Assembly (NCBI RefSeq): GCF_011326735.1
Contig: NZ_JAANCN010000001.1
Coordinates: 124,001-188,000, forward strand
Length of the DNA stretch: 64,000 bases
DNA from: Phycicoccus endophyticus
GTDB taxonomy: Bacteria; Actinomycetota; Actinomycetes; Actinomycetales; Dermatophilaceae
Direction of reading: 5' to 3'
Shown here piece after piece: positions 27,365-36,732 of the stretch. The notes below the pieces were generated by a model. The model made no database searches, had not been told where the DNA came from, and saw only the letters and a list, made by a program, of their open reading frames with translations. Position 1 is the first letter of the stretch. Every line of letters starts with the position of its first letter. The position numbers were made by a program, and so were the translations under genes.

Positions 27365-27934
27365 ATGGACCGCCAGACCAAGACTCTCGCCATCGGAGGC
27401 GTCGGCATCGCCGCGGCGGTTGCGCTCGGCCTGACCGGCGCGACCCTGGCCGGGGCGAGCGACAGCACGACGACGACGACGTCCGCGAGCGCCTCGGCGA
27501 CGCCGGGCACCGGGTCGACCCAGAGCGACGGCACCGACGGCACCGGCACCCTGCCCGGTGGGGGCGAGGCCGGGGGAGGAGCGCAGGGCGGAATGCCCGG
27601 CGGGGACATGATGGACGAGGGTGGCACGCTGAGCGCCGAGGCCGCGAGCAAGGCGGTCACCGCGGCCGAGGGAGCCGTCGACGGCGGGACCGTCACCTCC
27701 GTGCGGGCACTGTCCGACGGCACCTACCAGGTGACCGTGACGAGCGACGACGGACGGGTCGAGGTGCTCGTCTCCGCCGACTTCGAGGTCACCGGCACCG
27801 AGGAGGACGCGGGCGGCCCCGGCGGGATGCCCGGCGGCGACGGCGGCCAGACCCAGGACGGCACCGGCTCGAGCGACCCGAGCGACGCCAACGGCACGAG
27901 CAGCACCGACGGCACCACGACCTCGACCGTCTGA
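27365..27934 (+). CDS. Secreted or membrane-anchored low-complexity protein (PepSY-like)
   Basis: Protein of 189 residues starting MDRQTKTLAIGGVGIAAAVA, one N-terminal hydrophobic segment (~8-29) that may be a signal or anchor. A Ser/Thr and Gly/Met-rich stretch follows, then a compact domain (~87-145: SAEAASKAVTAAEGAVDGGT, TSVRALSDGTYQVTVTSDDG) with the repeat pattern of PepSY-type domains, then a second Gly/Asp/Ser/Thr-rich tail. GAAGGAG precedes the ATG at 27352-27358. Function unknown; PepSY proteins often sit near two-component systems, and one lies 0.3 kb upstream across the tRNA. Confidence 0.7.
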   Translation: MDRQTKTLAIGGVGIAAAVALGLTGATLAGASDSTTTTTSASASATPGTGSTQSDGTDGTGTLPGGGEAGGGAQGGMPGGDMMDEGGTLSAEAASKAVTAAEGAVDGGTVTSVRALSDGTYQVTVTSDDGRVEVLVSADFEVTGTEEDAGGPGGMPGGDGGQTQDGTGSSDPSDANGTSSTDGTTTSTV

Positions 27935-27950
27935 GTCCGCGGCCGAGCGG

Positions 27951-27993
27951 CGCACCCGCACCTGTGATCGACGTGGTCACTGGTGCGGGTGCG
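27951..27993 (+). terminator. Long hairpin after the PepSY-like gene
   Basis: CGCACCCGCACC (27951-27962) pairs perfectly with 27982-27993; inside, GTGATC/GGTCAC adds six more pairs after a T-T mismatch, leaving a 5-base loop. It begins 17 bases after the stop codon. No T-run. Confidence 0.7.
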
Positions 27994-28120
27994 TCGTGTG
28001 GTGCACAATGTGACGGACAACGGCACGTACGCGTGCCCGCACACGCACCGGCAGCACGACCGGCCTCACCACGAGCGACGGCGTTGGGGAAGACGTCCAC
28101 CGCACGTGAAGGAGACCAGG

Positions 28121-28636
28121 ATGTCTGTCGCGATGCCGCGCACGCCCACGCGCGGAGTGGTCTACGTCCACTCCGCCCCCAAGGCGCTGTGCCCGCACGT
28201 GGTCTGGGCGGTCGAGGGAGTCCTCGGCGCCCCCGTCGCCGTGCACTGGACCGACCAGCCGGCCGCGCCGGGGATGGTGCGCACCGAGCTCAGCTGGGCC
28301 GGGGAGTCCGGTACCGGCGCCCGCCTGGCCTCCGCGCTGCGCGGCTGGGACCACCTGCGCTACGAGGTCACCGAGGAGCCCAGCCCGGGCTGTGACGGCT
28401 CACGCTGGTCGCACACCCCCCGCCTCGGCATCCACCACACGTGGACCTCGGCCAACGGCGACGCCGTCGTCAACGAGGACCGCCTGCGCGAGGTCGTCGT
28501 GCTCGCCCAGGGCAGCCCGGAGGCAATGGAGGAGATGATCGAGGAGCTGCTCGGCCTGGAGTGGGACGCCGAGCTCGAGCCCTTCCGCTACGCCGGGGAG
28601 GGCGCGCCCGTCCGCTGGCTGCACAAGGTCGGCTGA
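28121..28636 (+). CDS. DUF3145 protein
   Basis: Soluble protein of 171 residues of the actinobacterial DUF3145 family, function unknown. It reads MSVAMPRTPTRGVVYVHSAP then KALCPHVVWAVEGVLGAPVAVHW and closes with EMIEELLGLEWDAELEPFRY. ATG at 28121 has AAGGAGA at 28109-28115. The gene sits convergent to the fatty-acid operon, a common arrangement, but the link to lipid metabolism is positional only. A 20-base perfect palindrome follows the stop directly. Confidence 0.85.
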   Translation: MSVAMPRTPTRGVVYVHSAPKALCPHVVWAVEGVLGAPVAVHWTDQPAAPGMVRTELSWAGESGTGARLASALRGWDHLRYEVTEEPSPGCDGSRWSHTPRLGIHHTWTSANGDAVVNEDRLREVVVLAQGSPEAMEEMIEELLGLEWDAELEPFRYAGEGAPVRWLHKVG

Positions 28637-28656
28637 GGCGTCGCCGCGGCGACGCC
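28637..28656. terminator. 20-base palindrome between convergent DUF3145 and fabF
   Basis: Perfect palindrome starting on the first base after the DUF3145 stop; as RNA it forms an 8-base stem GGCGTCGC/GCGACGCC with a CGCG loop in either direction. Likely bidirectional terminator. Confidence 0.6.
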
Positions 28657-28675
28657 ACGCCCCGGCGACGGCCGC

Positions 28676-29917
28676 TCAGACGCTCGTGATGACCAGGGCC
28701 ACGTTGTGCCCGCCGAAGCCGAAGGAGTTGTTCAGCGCCGCGACGTCGCCCTCGGGCAGGGAGCGGTGCTCGCCGCGGATGACGTCGAGGTCGATCTTCG
28801 GGTCGAGGTCCTCGAGGTTCGTCGTCGCCGGTGCCACCCGGTGGTGCACCGAGAGGACCGTGAACAGCCCCTCGAGCGCGCCGGCGGCCCCGAGCAGGTG
28901 ACCCGTCATCGACTTCGTCGCGCTGACCGGCATCCCGTCGGCGGCGGCGCCGAACGCGCGTCGCACGGCGTTGGCCTCCGCGACGTCCCCGACGGGGGTC
29001 GAGGTGGCGTGCGCGTTGATGTGGACGATGTCCCGGTCGCTCAGCCCCGCCCGCTCGACGGCCTCACGCATCGCCCGGCTCGCACCGGCGCCCTCCGGCT
29101 CGGGGGCGGTGATGTGGTGGGCGTCGGCCGACATCCCGATCGAGGCGAACTCGGCGTAGATGCGGGCGCCGCGGGCCTTGGCGTGCTCGTACTCCTCGAG
29201 CACCATGACCGCCGCGCCCTCGGCCATGACGAACCCGTCGCGCCCGGTGTCGTAGGGCCGCGACGCCCCGGCGGGGTCGTCGTTGCGCGTCGAGAGGGCC
29301 TGCATCTGGGAGAAGCCGGCGAACGGCAGCGGGTGGATGGCCGCCTCGGTGCCCCCGGCGACGACGACGTCGGCCCGGCCCTGACGGATCATCTCGTACC
29401 CGGTGCCCATCGACTCCGCGCCCGACGCGCACGCGGAGACGGTGCTGTGGGCACCGGCCCGGGCGCCGAGCTGGAGGGAGACGTTGCCGGCGGCCGTGTT
29501 CGGCATGAGCATCGGCACGGCGAGGGGGAAGACCCGGCGGGGCCCCTTCTCGCGCAGGATGTCCCACTGGTCGAGCAGGGTCCACACCCCGCCGATCCCG
29601 GTGCCGACGGCCACGCCGAGCCGCTCCGGCTCGACCTCGGGGGCACCGGCGTCCTCCATCGCGGCGCGCGCCGCGATGACCGCGTACTGGGCGCTGGGGT
29701 CCATCCGGCGGATCTCGACCTTGGTCAGCACCTCGGAGGGATGCTGGGCGATGGTGCACGCGAAGTGCACGGGCAGCTCGTAGCGCTCGAGCCACTCCGC
29801 GGGCAGGGGCTTGGCCCCCGACCGGCCGGCGAGGATGCCCTCCCAGGTCTCGGCGATGGTTCCGCCGAGCGGGGTGGTGGCACCGAGTCCGGTGACGACG
29901 ACGCGACGCTCGCTCAT
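28676..29917 (-). CDS. fabF: 3-oxoacyl-ACP synthase II (FabF)
   Basis: Condensing enzyme that extends acyl-ACP with malonyl-ACP in type II fatty-acid synthesis, 413 residues. The Cys-His-His triad is present: Cys near 163 in VSACASGAESMG, His in HINAHATSTPVGD and His in SATKSMTGHLLGAAG, with the late glycine loop NNSFGFGGHN. ATG 29917 has AAGGAGC 6 bases upstream. Last gene of the leftward fab cluster, separated from acpP by 114 bases containing a three-way-junction structure. Confidence 0.96.
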   Translation of the reverse strand: MSERRVVVTGLGATTPLGGTIAETWEGILAGRSGAKPLPAEWLERYELPVHFACTIAQHPSEVLTKVEIRRMDPSAQYAVIAARAAMEDAGAPEVEPERLGVAVGTGIGGVWTLLDQWDILREKGPRRVFPLAVPMLMPNTAAGNVSLQLGARAGAHSTVSACASGAESMGTGYEMIRQGRADVVVAGGTEAAIHPLPFAGFSQMQALSTRNDDPAGASRPYDTGRDGFVMAEGAAVMVLEEYEHAKARGARIYAEFASIGMSADAHHITAPEPEGAGASRAMREAVERAGLSDRDIVHINAHATSTPVGDVAEANAVRRAFGAAADGMPVSATKSMTGHLLGAAGALEGLFTVLSVHHRVAPATTNLEDLDPKIDLDVIRGEHRSLPEGDVAALNNSFGFGGHNVALVITSV

Positions 29918-29945
29918 TGCTGCTCCTTGGGTGAGGGGGCGAAAG

Positions 29946-30018
29946 CCCGACCTCGTCTGCCGTCCGCCGGTCCGGCGGACGCGCGCGGCGGGTCGCCGCG
30001 GTGGCAGACGAGGTCGGG
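29946..30018 (-). promoter_or_regulatory. Three-way-junction RNA element between acpP and fabF
   Basis: Outer stem: 16 perfect pairs, CCCGACCTCGTCTGCC at 29946-29961 with 30003-30018. Enclosed are two hairpins: GTCCGCCG/CGGCGGAC at 29962-29980 (8 pairs, 3-base loop) and CGCGGCG/CGCCGCG at 29984-30000 (7 pairs, 3-base loop), joined by 3 and 2 unpaired bases. In the leftward transcript it starts 13 bases after the acpP stop and ends 28 bases before fabF. No T-run follows. It could be a partial terminator, an RNase site or an mRNA cap that lets acpP outnumber fabF. Confidence 0.8.
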
Positions 30019-30031
30019 GAGGGGGAGTGGG

Positions 30032-30277
30032 TCAGCCCTGGTTGCTCTGGATGTACCCCACGGCGTCACCGACCGTCGCGAGGTTCTTGACCTCGTCGTC
30101 GGGGATGCGCACGCCGAACTTCTCCTCCGCGTTGACGACGATGGTCATCATCGAGAGGGAGTCGATGTCGAGGTCGTCGGTGAAGGACTTGTCCATCTGG
30201 ACCTCGGCCGGGTCCAGCCCGGTCTCCTCGTTGACGATCTCCGCGAGGCCGCTGAGGATCTCCTGCTGGTCTGCCAT
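30032..30277 (-). CDS. acpP: Acyl carrier protein
   Basis: Carrier of growing acyl chains on a 4-phosphopantetheine arm, 81 residues, the usual size. The attachment serine is in DDLDIDSLSMMTIV; the acidic second helix and the N-terminal ILSGLAEIVNEETG are typical. ATG 30277, with GGAGAGC upstream (read leftward). It lies between fabH and fabF. ACP is normally the most abundant protein of this pathway, consistent with a strong 3-prime structure protecting its message. Confidence 0.96.
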   Translation of the reverse strand: MADQQEILSGLAEIVNEETGLDPAEVQMDKSFTDDLDIDSLSMMTIVVNAEEKFGVRIPDDEVKNLATVGDAVGYIQSNQG

Positions 30278-30348
30278 GTGCTGCTCTCCTTCACTCGTGG
30301 ATCGGTGGTTGCTCGGCCCGGGTGACCCGTGGGCCCACGGGGGACTGG

Positions 30349-31365
30349 TCAGGGGATGACGACGACCTGGGCGGCGTAGGACAGCCCCGCCCCGAAGCCG
30401 ATCTGCAGGGCGAGCCCGCCGCTCGGCACCTCACCGTGGCGCACCATCCGCTCCATCGCCAGCGGGATGGACGCCGAGGAGGTGTTGCCCGTGTAGGCGA
30501 TGTCGCGGGCGATCGGGATGTCCGCCGGCATGTGCAGCTGCTTGGCCATGGCGTCGATGATCCGCACGTTGGCCTGGTGCGGGATGAACGCGTCGAGCTG
30601 GTCGGCGGTGATGCCGGCGGCGTCGAGCGCCTTCTGGGCCACCGGGGCCATGCCCCACACCGCCCACCGGAAGACGGTCTGGCCCGCCATCCCGATCGTC
30701 GGCCAGCCGAGGTCCTTCTCGTGGACCTCGATCCAGCTGTCCTTCTGGGCGATGACGTCCCACTGCGCACCGTCCGAGCCCCACACCGTGGGGCCGATGC
30801 CCGGGGTCGCGGACCGTGAGACGACGGCCGCGCCGGCGCCGTCGGCGAAGATGAACGCGGTGCCGCGGTCGTCCTTGTCGGTGAAGTCCGAGAGCCGCTC
30901 GACGCCGACGACGAGGACGTTGCTCGCGTCGCCCCCGCGGACCATGTCCGAGGCCAGGGCGATGCCGTGGCAGTAGCCCGCACACGCCGCGGAGATGTCG
31001 AAGGCCGCACCCTTGGTGCCGAGCCGCTCGGCGACCATCGGCGCCGCGGCCGGCGTCTGGTAGGGCCAGCTGACGGTCGCGACGATGACGACGTCGAGCT
31101 CGGCGGCCTCGACCCCGGCCATCTGGAGGGCCTGGCGCGCGGCGAGCTCGGACATGTCGACGACCGACTCGCCCTCGCCGGCCCAGCGGCGCTCGATGAT
31201 GCCCGAGCGCTCGCGGATCCACTCGTCGGAGGAGTTGATCCGCTCGACGAGCTCGGCGTTCGGCACGACGCGGCGCGGCCGGTAGCCACCGACCCCGGAG
31301 ATCCGGGCGTGGGTGACCTCCGGCGTGCGCAGGCGGTCGGCGAAACCCTTGGATGTGGCGGTCAT
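30349..31365 (-). CDS. fabH: 3-oxoacyl-ACP synthase III (FabH)
   Basis: Initiating condensing enzyme of fatty-acid synthesis, joining an acyl-CoA primer to malonyl-ACP, 338 residues. Catalytic residues are visible: Cys in DISAACAGYCHG, His in IPHQANVRI and Asn in YTGNTSSASIP. Start ATG 31365 overlaps the fabD stop by four bases (ATGA). Actinobacterial FabH often prefers branched primers, but that cannot be read here. Confidence 0.95.
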   Translation of the reverse strand: MTATSKGFADRLRTPEVTHARISGVGGYRPRRVVPNAELVERINSSDEWIRERSGIIERRWAGEGESVVDMSELAARQALQMAGVEAAELDVVIVATVSWPYQTPAAAPMVAERLGTKGAAFDISAACAGYCHGIALASDMVRGGDASNVLVVGVERLSDFTDKDDRGTAFIFADGAGAAVVSRSATPGIGPTVWGSDGAQWDVIAQKDSWIEVHEKDLGWPTIGMAGQTVFRWAVWGMAPVAQKALDAAGITADQLDAFIPHQANVRIIDAMAKQLHMPADIPIARDIAYTGNTSSASIPLAMERMVRHGEVPSGGLALQIGFGAGLSYAAQVVVIP

Positions 31366-32276
31366 GCGGAGTGCTCCTCGATGAGGGTGCGTGCGGCGTC
31401 GAGCTGGTCGGGGGTGCTCAGGGCGAGCAGCTCGACACCCTTGAGTCCGCGCTTGGCGAGCCCGACGAGCGTACCTGCCGGAGGCAGCTCGAGGACGGCC
31501 GTGACCCCGAGCTCGGCGAGCCGCTCCATGCACAGGTCCCAGCGCACCGGGTGGGAGACCTGCGCGACGAGCCGGTCGAGCACCTCGCGCCCGCCGGCGA
31601 CGACCCGGCCGTCGCGGTTGGACACCAGGGGCACCACGGGGTCGGCGGGGGAGAGGTCGCCCGCGGCCCGGGCCAAGGCGTCGACGGCCGGGGCCATGTA
31701 GCGGGTGTGGAAGGCGCCGGCCACCTTCAGGGGCACGACACGCGTGCGCGCCGGCGGCTCGGCGGCCAGGGCGGCGAGGGCCTCGAGGTCCCCGGCCGCG
31801 ACCACCTGGCCCGCGCCGTTGACGTTGGCGGGGGTCAGCCCGCGGGTCTCGATGGCCGCGAGCACGGCCTGCGGGTCACCGCCGAGGACGGCGCTCATCC
31901 CGGTGGGCTCGGTGGCGCTCGCCTGGGCCATCGCCCGTCCGCGGAGCGCGACGAGGGCCATGGCGTCCGGCTCGGGCAGGACGCCGGCGGCCGCCGCCGC
32001 GGTGAACTCACCGACGGAGTGCCCGGCCAGTGCCCCGGCACGGTCCGCGCCGCCGAGCGCACGCAGGGCGAGCAGCCCGGCGCCGACGAGCAGCGGCTGG
32101 GCGACCGCGGTGTCCTTGATCGTCTCCTCGTCCGAGACCGTGCCGTGCGCCTCGAGGTCGACGCCGGCGGCCTCGGAGAGGGCGGCGAGGTGCTCGTGCG
32201 CTCCGGGCAGCTCGAGCCACGGGGAGAGGAAGCCGGGGGCCTGGGCGCCCTGGCCGGGACAGACGATGGCGATCAC
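31362..32276 (-). CDS. fabD: Malonyl-CoA:ACP acyltransferase (FabD)
   Basis: Transfers malonyl from CoA to ACP, 304 residues. The GQGAQAPGF loop opens the protein; the catalytic Ser lies in LAGHSVGEFTA, the substrate Arg in LRGRAMA and the His in AGAFHTRYM. The GTG at 32276 (VIAIVCPGQGAQ) matches the family N-terminus; the frame runs a little further upstream without likeness. First biosynthetic gene of the cluster, 91 bases after fasR. Confidence 0.95.
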   Translation of the reverse strand: MIAIVCPGQGAQAPGFLSPWLELPGAHEHLAALSEAAGVDLEAHGTVSDEETIKDTAVAQPLLVGAGLLALRALGGADRAGALAGHSVGEFTAAAAAGVLPEPDAMALVALRGRAMAQASATEPTGMSAVLGGDPQAVLAAIETRGLTPANVNGAGQVVAAGDLEALAALAAEPPARTRVVPLKVAGAFHTRYMAPAVDALARAAGDLSPADPVVPLVSNRDGRVVAGGREVLDRLVAQVSHPVRWDLCMERLAELGVTAVLELPPAGTLVGLAKRGLKGVELLALSTPDQLDAARTLIEEHSA

Positions 32277-32344
32277 GCTCCCCAGCGTGCTGCCTCGGCG
32301 GCGGTCGTGGCGCATCGAGGGGGGACGAATGTCGGCGTCCGGCT

Positions 32345-32361
32345 TTGTGGGGTTCCTACAA
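32345..32361. promoter_or_regulatory. Candidate FasR operator upstream of fabD
   Basis: 17-base inverted repeat, read leftward TTGTAGGAACCCCACAA: arms TTGTAGG and CCCACAA match at six of seven positions around an AAC centre. It lies 69-85 bases before the fabD start and just after the fasR stop. A site with the same TTGT-N9-ACAA spacing precedes fasR. Confidence 0.55.
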
Positions 32362-32367
32362 CCCCGG

Positions 32368-33555
32368 TCAGCCCCGCAGGGGCGCGCGCGGTGCCGGCCC
32401 GAGCCGGTGGAAGGCCAGTGCCAGGCGGACCGTCTGGGCGTCGTGCGGGTCGGTCAGGTCGTAGCCGGTGCTGCGGGCGATGCCCGCGAGCCGGTAGCGG
32501 ATGGTGTTGGGGTGGACGATGAGCGCTCGGGCGGTGCCCTCGACCCCGAGACCGCCGTCGAGCCAGGCGGCGGCGGTCTCGAGCAGCGACCCGCCGCTGG
32601 CCTCCTGCAGCGGTCGCACGATGCGCGCCTCGAGGGCGTTGCGCGCCGGGAGGTCGCCGACGAGGGCGCGCTCGGCGACGAGGTCGTCGGCCCGCACCGG
32701 ACGAGGTGCCCCCGGCCAGGCGGCGGCGGCGGTGTGTCCGGAGATCGCCGCCCGGGCCGCGCGCCCCGCGGCGAACAGGTGGGGGACGGGTGGCCCGACG
32801 ACGAGCGGACCCTCGCCGAGGTGCGGCTCGAGGGTGCCGGCGAGGGCCATCGCGTCCTCGACGTCACCGCCGAGGCACACGATCCGCGGCCCGTGGATGG
32901 CGACGAGCAGGGGCGTGCGCTGGCGCCGGGCGGTGCGGTGCAGGGCGTCGAGCACCGGCCCGGTGGGCCCGGCGGGGGTGGAGCCGACGACGACGGCGAC
33001 GGCGCTCACGGCGCCCCAGCCGAGGGCGGCCGCCCGCGAGTGCATCGCGTCGTCGGCCTCGCCGCGGATGACGGCGTCGACGACGAGCGACTCGAGCCGG
33101 GCGTCCCAGGCGCCGCGGGCCTCGGCCGCCTCGGCGTAGACCTCGGCCGCCGCGAACGCCACCTCGCGGCTGTAGCGCAGGACGGCGTCGCGGGCGTGCG
33201 CGCCCTCGCCGGGGGCGGCGAGCCCGGAGATGTCGCGCTCGACGACGGTGATGACCGTGCGGATGAGGTCGAGGGTCTGGGCCAGGCTGATCGAACGGGT
33301 CAGCTCCCGCGGAGCGGTGCCGAAGACGTCCGCGGTGACGGCGGGTCGCTCCTGCTCCCCGCCGAGCCACTGCACGAAGCTCGTGATGCCGGCCTGCGCG
33401 ACGAGACCGACCCAGGAGCGGTCCTCGGCCGACAGGGCGCGGAACCAGCCGTGGTCGGCCTCCATCTGGCGCACCGCGGCCGCCCCGAGGTCACCCGCGG
33501 CCCGGGTGACCCGCTCGCGGGTGGCGGCGGTGGGGTCGGCGGCGGGCGGTGGCAT
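32368..33555 (-). CDS. fasR: PucR-type transcriptional regulator of fatty-acid synthesis (FasR)
   Basis: Regulator of 395 residues. The C-terminus has the PucR helix-turn-helix (LGVEGTARALIVHPNTIRYRL then RSTGYDLTDPHDAQTVRLALAFHRL); the middle resembles a degenerate GGDEF-like CdaR/PucR domain, and the N-terminal ~150 residues are helical. Position just before fabD matches FasR of Streptomyces coelicolor, an activator of the fabDHPF operon. ATG 33555. A TTGT-N9-ACAA site lies 14-30 bases before its start, suggesting autoregulation. argG lies 68 bases upstream on the same strand. Confidence 0.85.
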   Translation of the reverse strand: MPPPAADPTAATRERVTRAAGDLGAAAVRQMEADHGWFRALSAEDRSWVGLVAQAGITSFVQWLGGEQERPAVTADVFGTAPRELTRSISLAQTLDLIRTVITVVERDISGLAAPGEGAHARDAVLRYSREVAFAAAEVYAEAAEARGAWDARLESLVVDAVIRGEADDAMHSRAAALGWGAVSAVAVVVGSTPAGPTGPVLDALHRTARRQRTPLLVAIHGPRIVCLGGDVEDAMALAGTLEPHLGEGPLVVGPPVPHLFAAGRAARAAISGHTAAAAWPGAPRPVRADDLVAERALVGDLPARNALEARIVRPLQEASGGSLLETAAAWLDGGLGVEGTARALIVHPNTIRYRLAGIARSTGYDLTDPHDAQTVRLALAFHRLGPAPRAPLRG

Positions 33556-33568
33556 GGGCGCAGTCTAT

Positions 33569-33585
33569 TTGTGCGCCCCGGACAA
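33569..33585. promoter_or_regulatory. Candidate FasR operator upstream of fasR
   Basis: TTGT (33569-33572), nine bases, ACAA (33582-33585): same outer arms and spacing as the site before fabD. It lies in the 68-base gap between argG and fasR. Confidence 0.4.
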
Positions 33586-33623
33586 CGAGCCGACCCCGGT
33601 CCGCGGCGGCCGGCCGACCGGGC

Positions 33624-35079
<1,456 letters not shown>

Positions 35080-35237
35080 TTCCCCAACCGCCGGGGGCCG
35101 AACCTGTCGGGACGCCGCCGCACGCACGCGGCCGTGACCGGCGCCTGACTCGGGGCTGACCCCCTGTCCTCCTCGGCGTGGTCGTGTCGTCGGCCAACCG
35201 TCACGCCCGGGTCGGCCGGCGTTCCCGGGACCCTCCC

Positions 35238-35243
35238 TAGCGT
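35238..35243 (+). promoter_or_regulatory. -10 TAGCGT of the glycerophosphodiesterase gene
   Basis: TAGCGT ends 7 bases before the ATG at 35251; leaderless start expected. Confidence 0.45.
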
Positions 35244-35250
35244 CACGGAC

Positions 35251-36405
35251 ATGTCGACCACCATCCACCGCACCCGCGCGGTCCTCGCCCTCCTCGCCCT
35301 CGCCGGCCTCGTGCTGCTCCCCTCCGCCCCCGCCGCCGAGCGCCCGGCGTCGACGGCCGCGGCGTCGGCCCACCACCCGGGCCCGCGGACCTCGGTCACC
35401 GTCTACGCGCACCGCGGTGCCTCGGGGTACCGCCCCGAGCACACCCGGGGTGCCTACGAGCTCGCGGCGGCGCTGGGCGCCGACTACCTCGAGCCCGACC
35501 TCGTCATGACCAGGGACGGCGTGCTCGTCGACCGCCACGAGCCCGAGATCAGCGGGACCACCGACGTCGCGGCGCACCCCGAGTTCGCCGGGCGCCGGAC
35601 GACCAAGATGCTCGACGGCCGCCCCGTCACCGGCTGGTTCGTCGAGGACTTCACCCTCGCCGAGCTGCGGACCCTCAGGGCCGTCGAGCGCCTCCCCGAG
35701 CTGCGGCAGCACAACACCCTCTACGACGGGCTCTGGCAGGTGCCCACGTTCGAGGAGACGCTGCGGTGGCGGGCCGAGCTCTCCCGACGCGAGGGCCGCA
35801 CCATCGGCATCATCCCGGAGATCAAGCACTCGACCTACCTGCACGCCCAGGGGCTGGACCCCGAGCGGGCGCTCGTCCGGCTCGTCACGCGCTACGGGCT
35901 CAACCACCGCGGAGCACCGCTGTGGGTCCAGAGCTTCGAGTGGACCAGCCTGCAGCGGCTGCGCACCCGGCTCGGCTACCGGGCCGACCTCGTCTTCCTC
36001 GCCAGCGGCTCCGGCGGCCCCTACGACCTCGCCGCCGCGGGCCACCCGCGCAGCTACGCCGAGCTGCTCGAGCCGGCCTCGCTGCGGCGGCTCGCCCGGG
36101 TCGTCGACGGCGTCGCCCCCACCAAGGAGCTCGTCATCCCGCGCACCGCCACCGGCGCACTCGGCAGCCCCACGACGCTCGTCCGGGACGCCCACCGGGC
36201 CGGCCTGGAGGTGACGATCTGGACGATGCGTGCCGAGAACGAGTTCCTCCCGAGCGACCTGCGCGTCGGCCTCGACCCCGCTGCGTACGGCAGGGCGTTC
36301 GCCGAGGACCTCGCCTACCTGCGTGCCGGCGTCGACGGGATGTTCTGCGACCAGCCGGACATCTGCGTCCAGGCACGCGAGATGGCCCGCCGGGCTGCCG
36401 CCTGA
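35251..36405 (+). CDS. Secreted glycerophosphodiester phosphodiesterase
   Basis: Hydrolyses deacylated phospholipids to glycerol-3-phosphate and an alcohol outside the membrane, 384 residues. A Sec signal covers residues 1-29 (VLALLALAGLVLLPSAPAAE). The GDPD barrel shows VYAHRGASGYRPEHT (catalytic His), ADYLEPDLVMTRDGVLVDRHEPEI (metal Glu/Asp and second His), GIIPEIKHSTY and the late VTIWTMRAENEF with GVDGMFCDQPD. It resembles the GlpQ-type periplasmic enzymes in length. Start ATG with TAGCGT 7 bases upstream. Likely a phosphate or glycerol scavenging enzyme. Confidence 0.92.
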   Translation: MSTTIHRTRAVLALLALAGLVLLPSAPAAERPASTAAASAHHPGPRTSVTVYAHRGASGYRPEHTRGAYELAAALGADYLEPDLVMTRDGVLVDRHEPEISGTTDVAAHPEFAGRRTTKMLDGRPVTGWFVEDFTLAELRTLRAVERLPELRQHNTLYDGLWQVPTFEETLRWRAELSRREGRTIGIIPEIKHSTYLHAQGLDPERALVRLVTRYGLNHRGAPLWVQSFEWTSLQRLRTRLGYRADLVFLASGSGGPYDLAAAGHPRSYAELLEPASLRRLARVVDGVAPTKELVIPRTATGALGSPTTLVRDAHRAGLEVTIWTMRAENEFLPSDLRVGLDPAAYGRAFAEDLAYLRAGVDGMFCDQPDICVQAREMARRAAA

Positions 36406-36425
36406 GCGGCGGTCACCCGCGTGGG

Positions 36426-36728
36426 TCAGCCCTCGCCGAGGACCTCGTCGATCCGGCGCACCTTGGAGGTGAGCATCCCGGTGTGCCCGGGCCGGATGTC
36501 GGCCTTGACGACGAGCGAGACACGCGGGTGGTGGGCGGTCATCGCCTCGGTGCACTGCTTGAGCACCCCGAAGACCTCGTCCCACTCGCCCTCGATGTTC
36601 GTGAACATCGCGTTCGTCTCGTGCGGCAGGCCGGACGAGCGCACGATGCGCACCGCCTCGGCGACCGCGGCCGCGTAGGAGCCGCTCTCGTCCGGGCTGC
36701 CGGGCGCGATGCTGAACGCGACGATCAC
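36426..36728 (-). CDS. Thiamine-binding protein, MTH1187/YkoF type
   Basis: Small protein of 100 residues from a GTG at 36728 (VIVAFSIAPGSPDESGSY), a complete MTH1187/DUF77 ferredoxin-like fold by length, with SGLPHETNAMFTNIEGEWDEVFGVLKQC. Members bind thiamine or related pyrimidines and act as oligomers. It begins 4 bases after the aceE stop, so it is co-transcribed with a thiamine-diphosphate enzyme, which fits the binding role. Longer frames upstream run inside aceE. Confidence 0.82.
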   Translation of the reverse strand: MIVAFSIAPGSPDESGSYAAAVAEAVRIVRSSGLPHETNAMFTNIEGEWDEVFGVLKQCTEAMTAHHPRVSLVVKADIRPGHTGMLTSKVRRIDEVLGEG

Positions 36729-36732
36729 GAGC

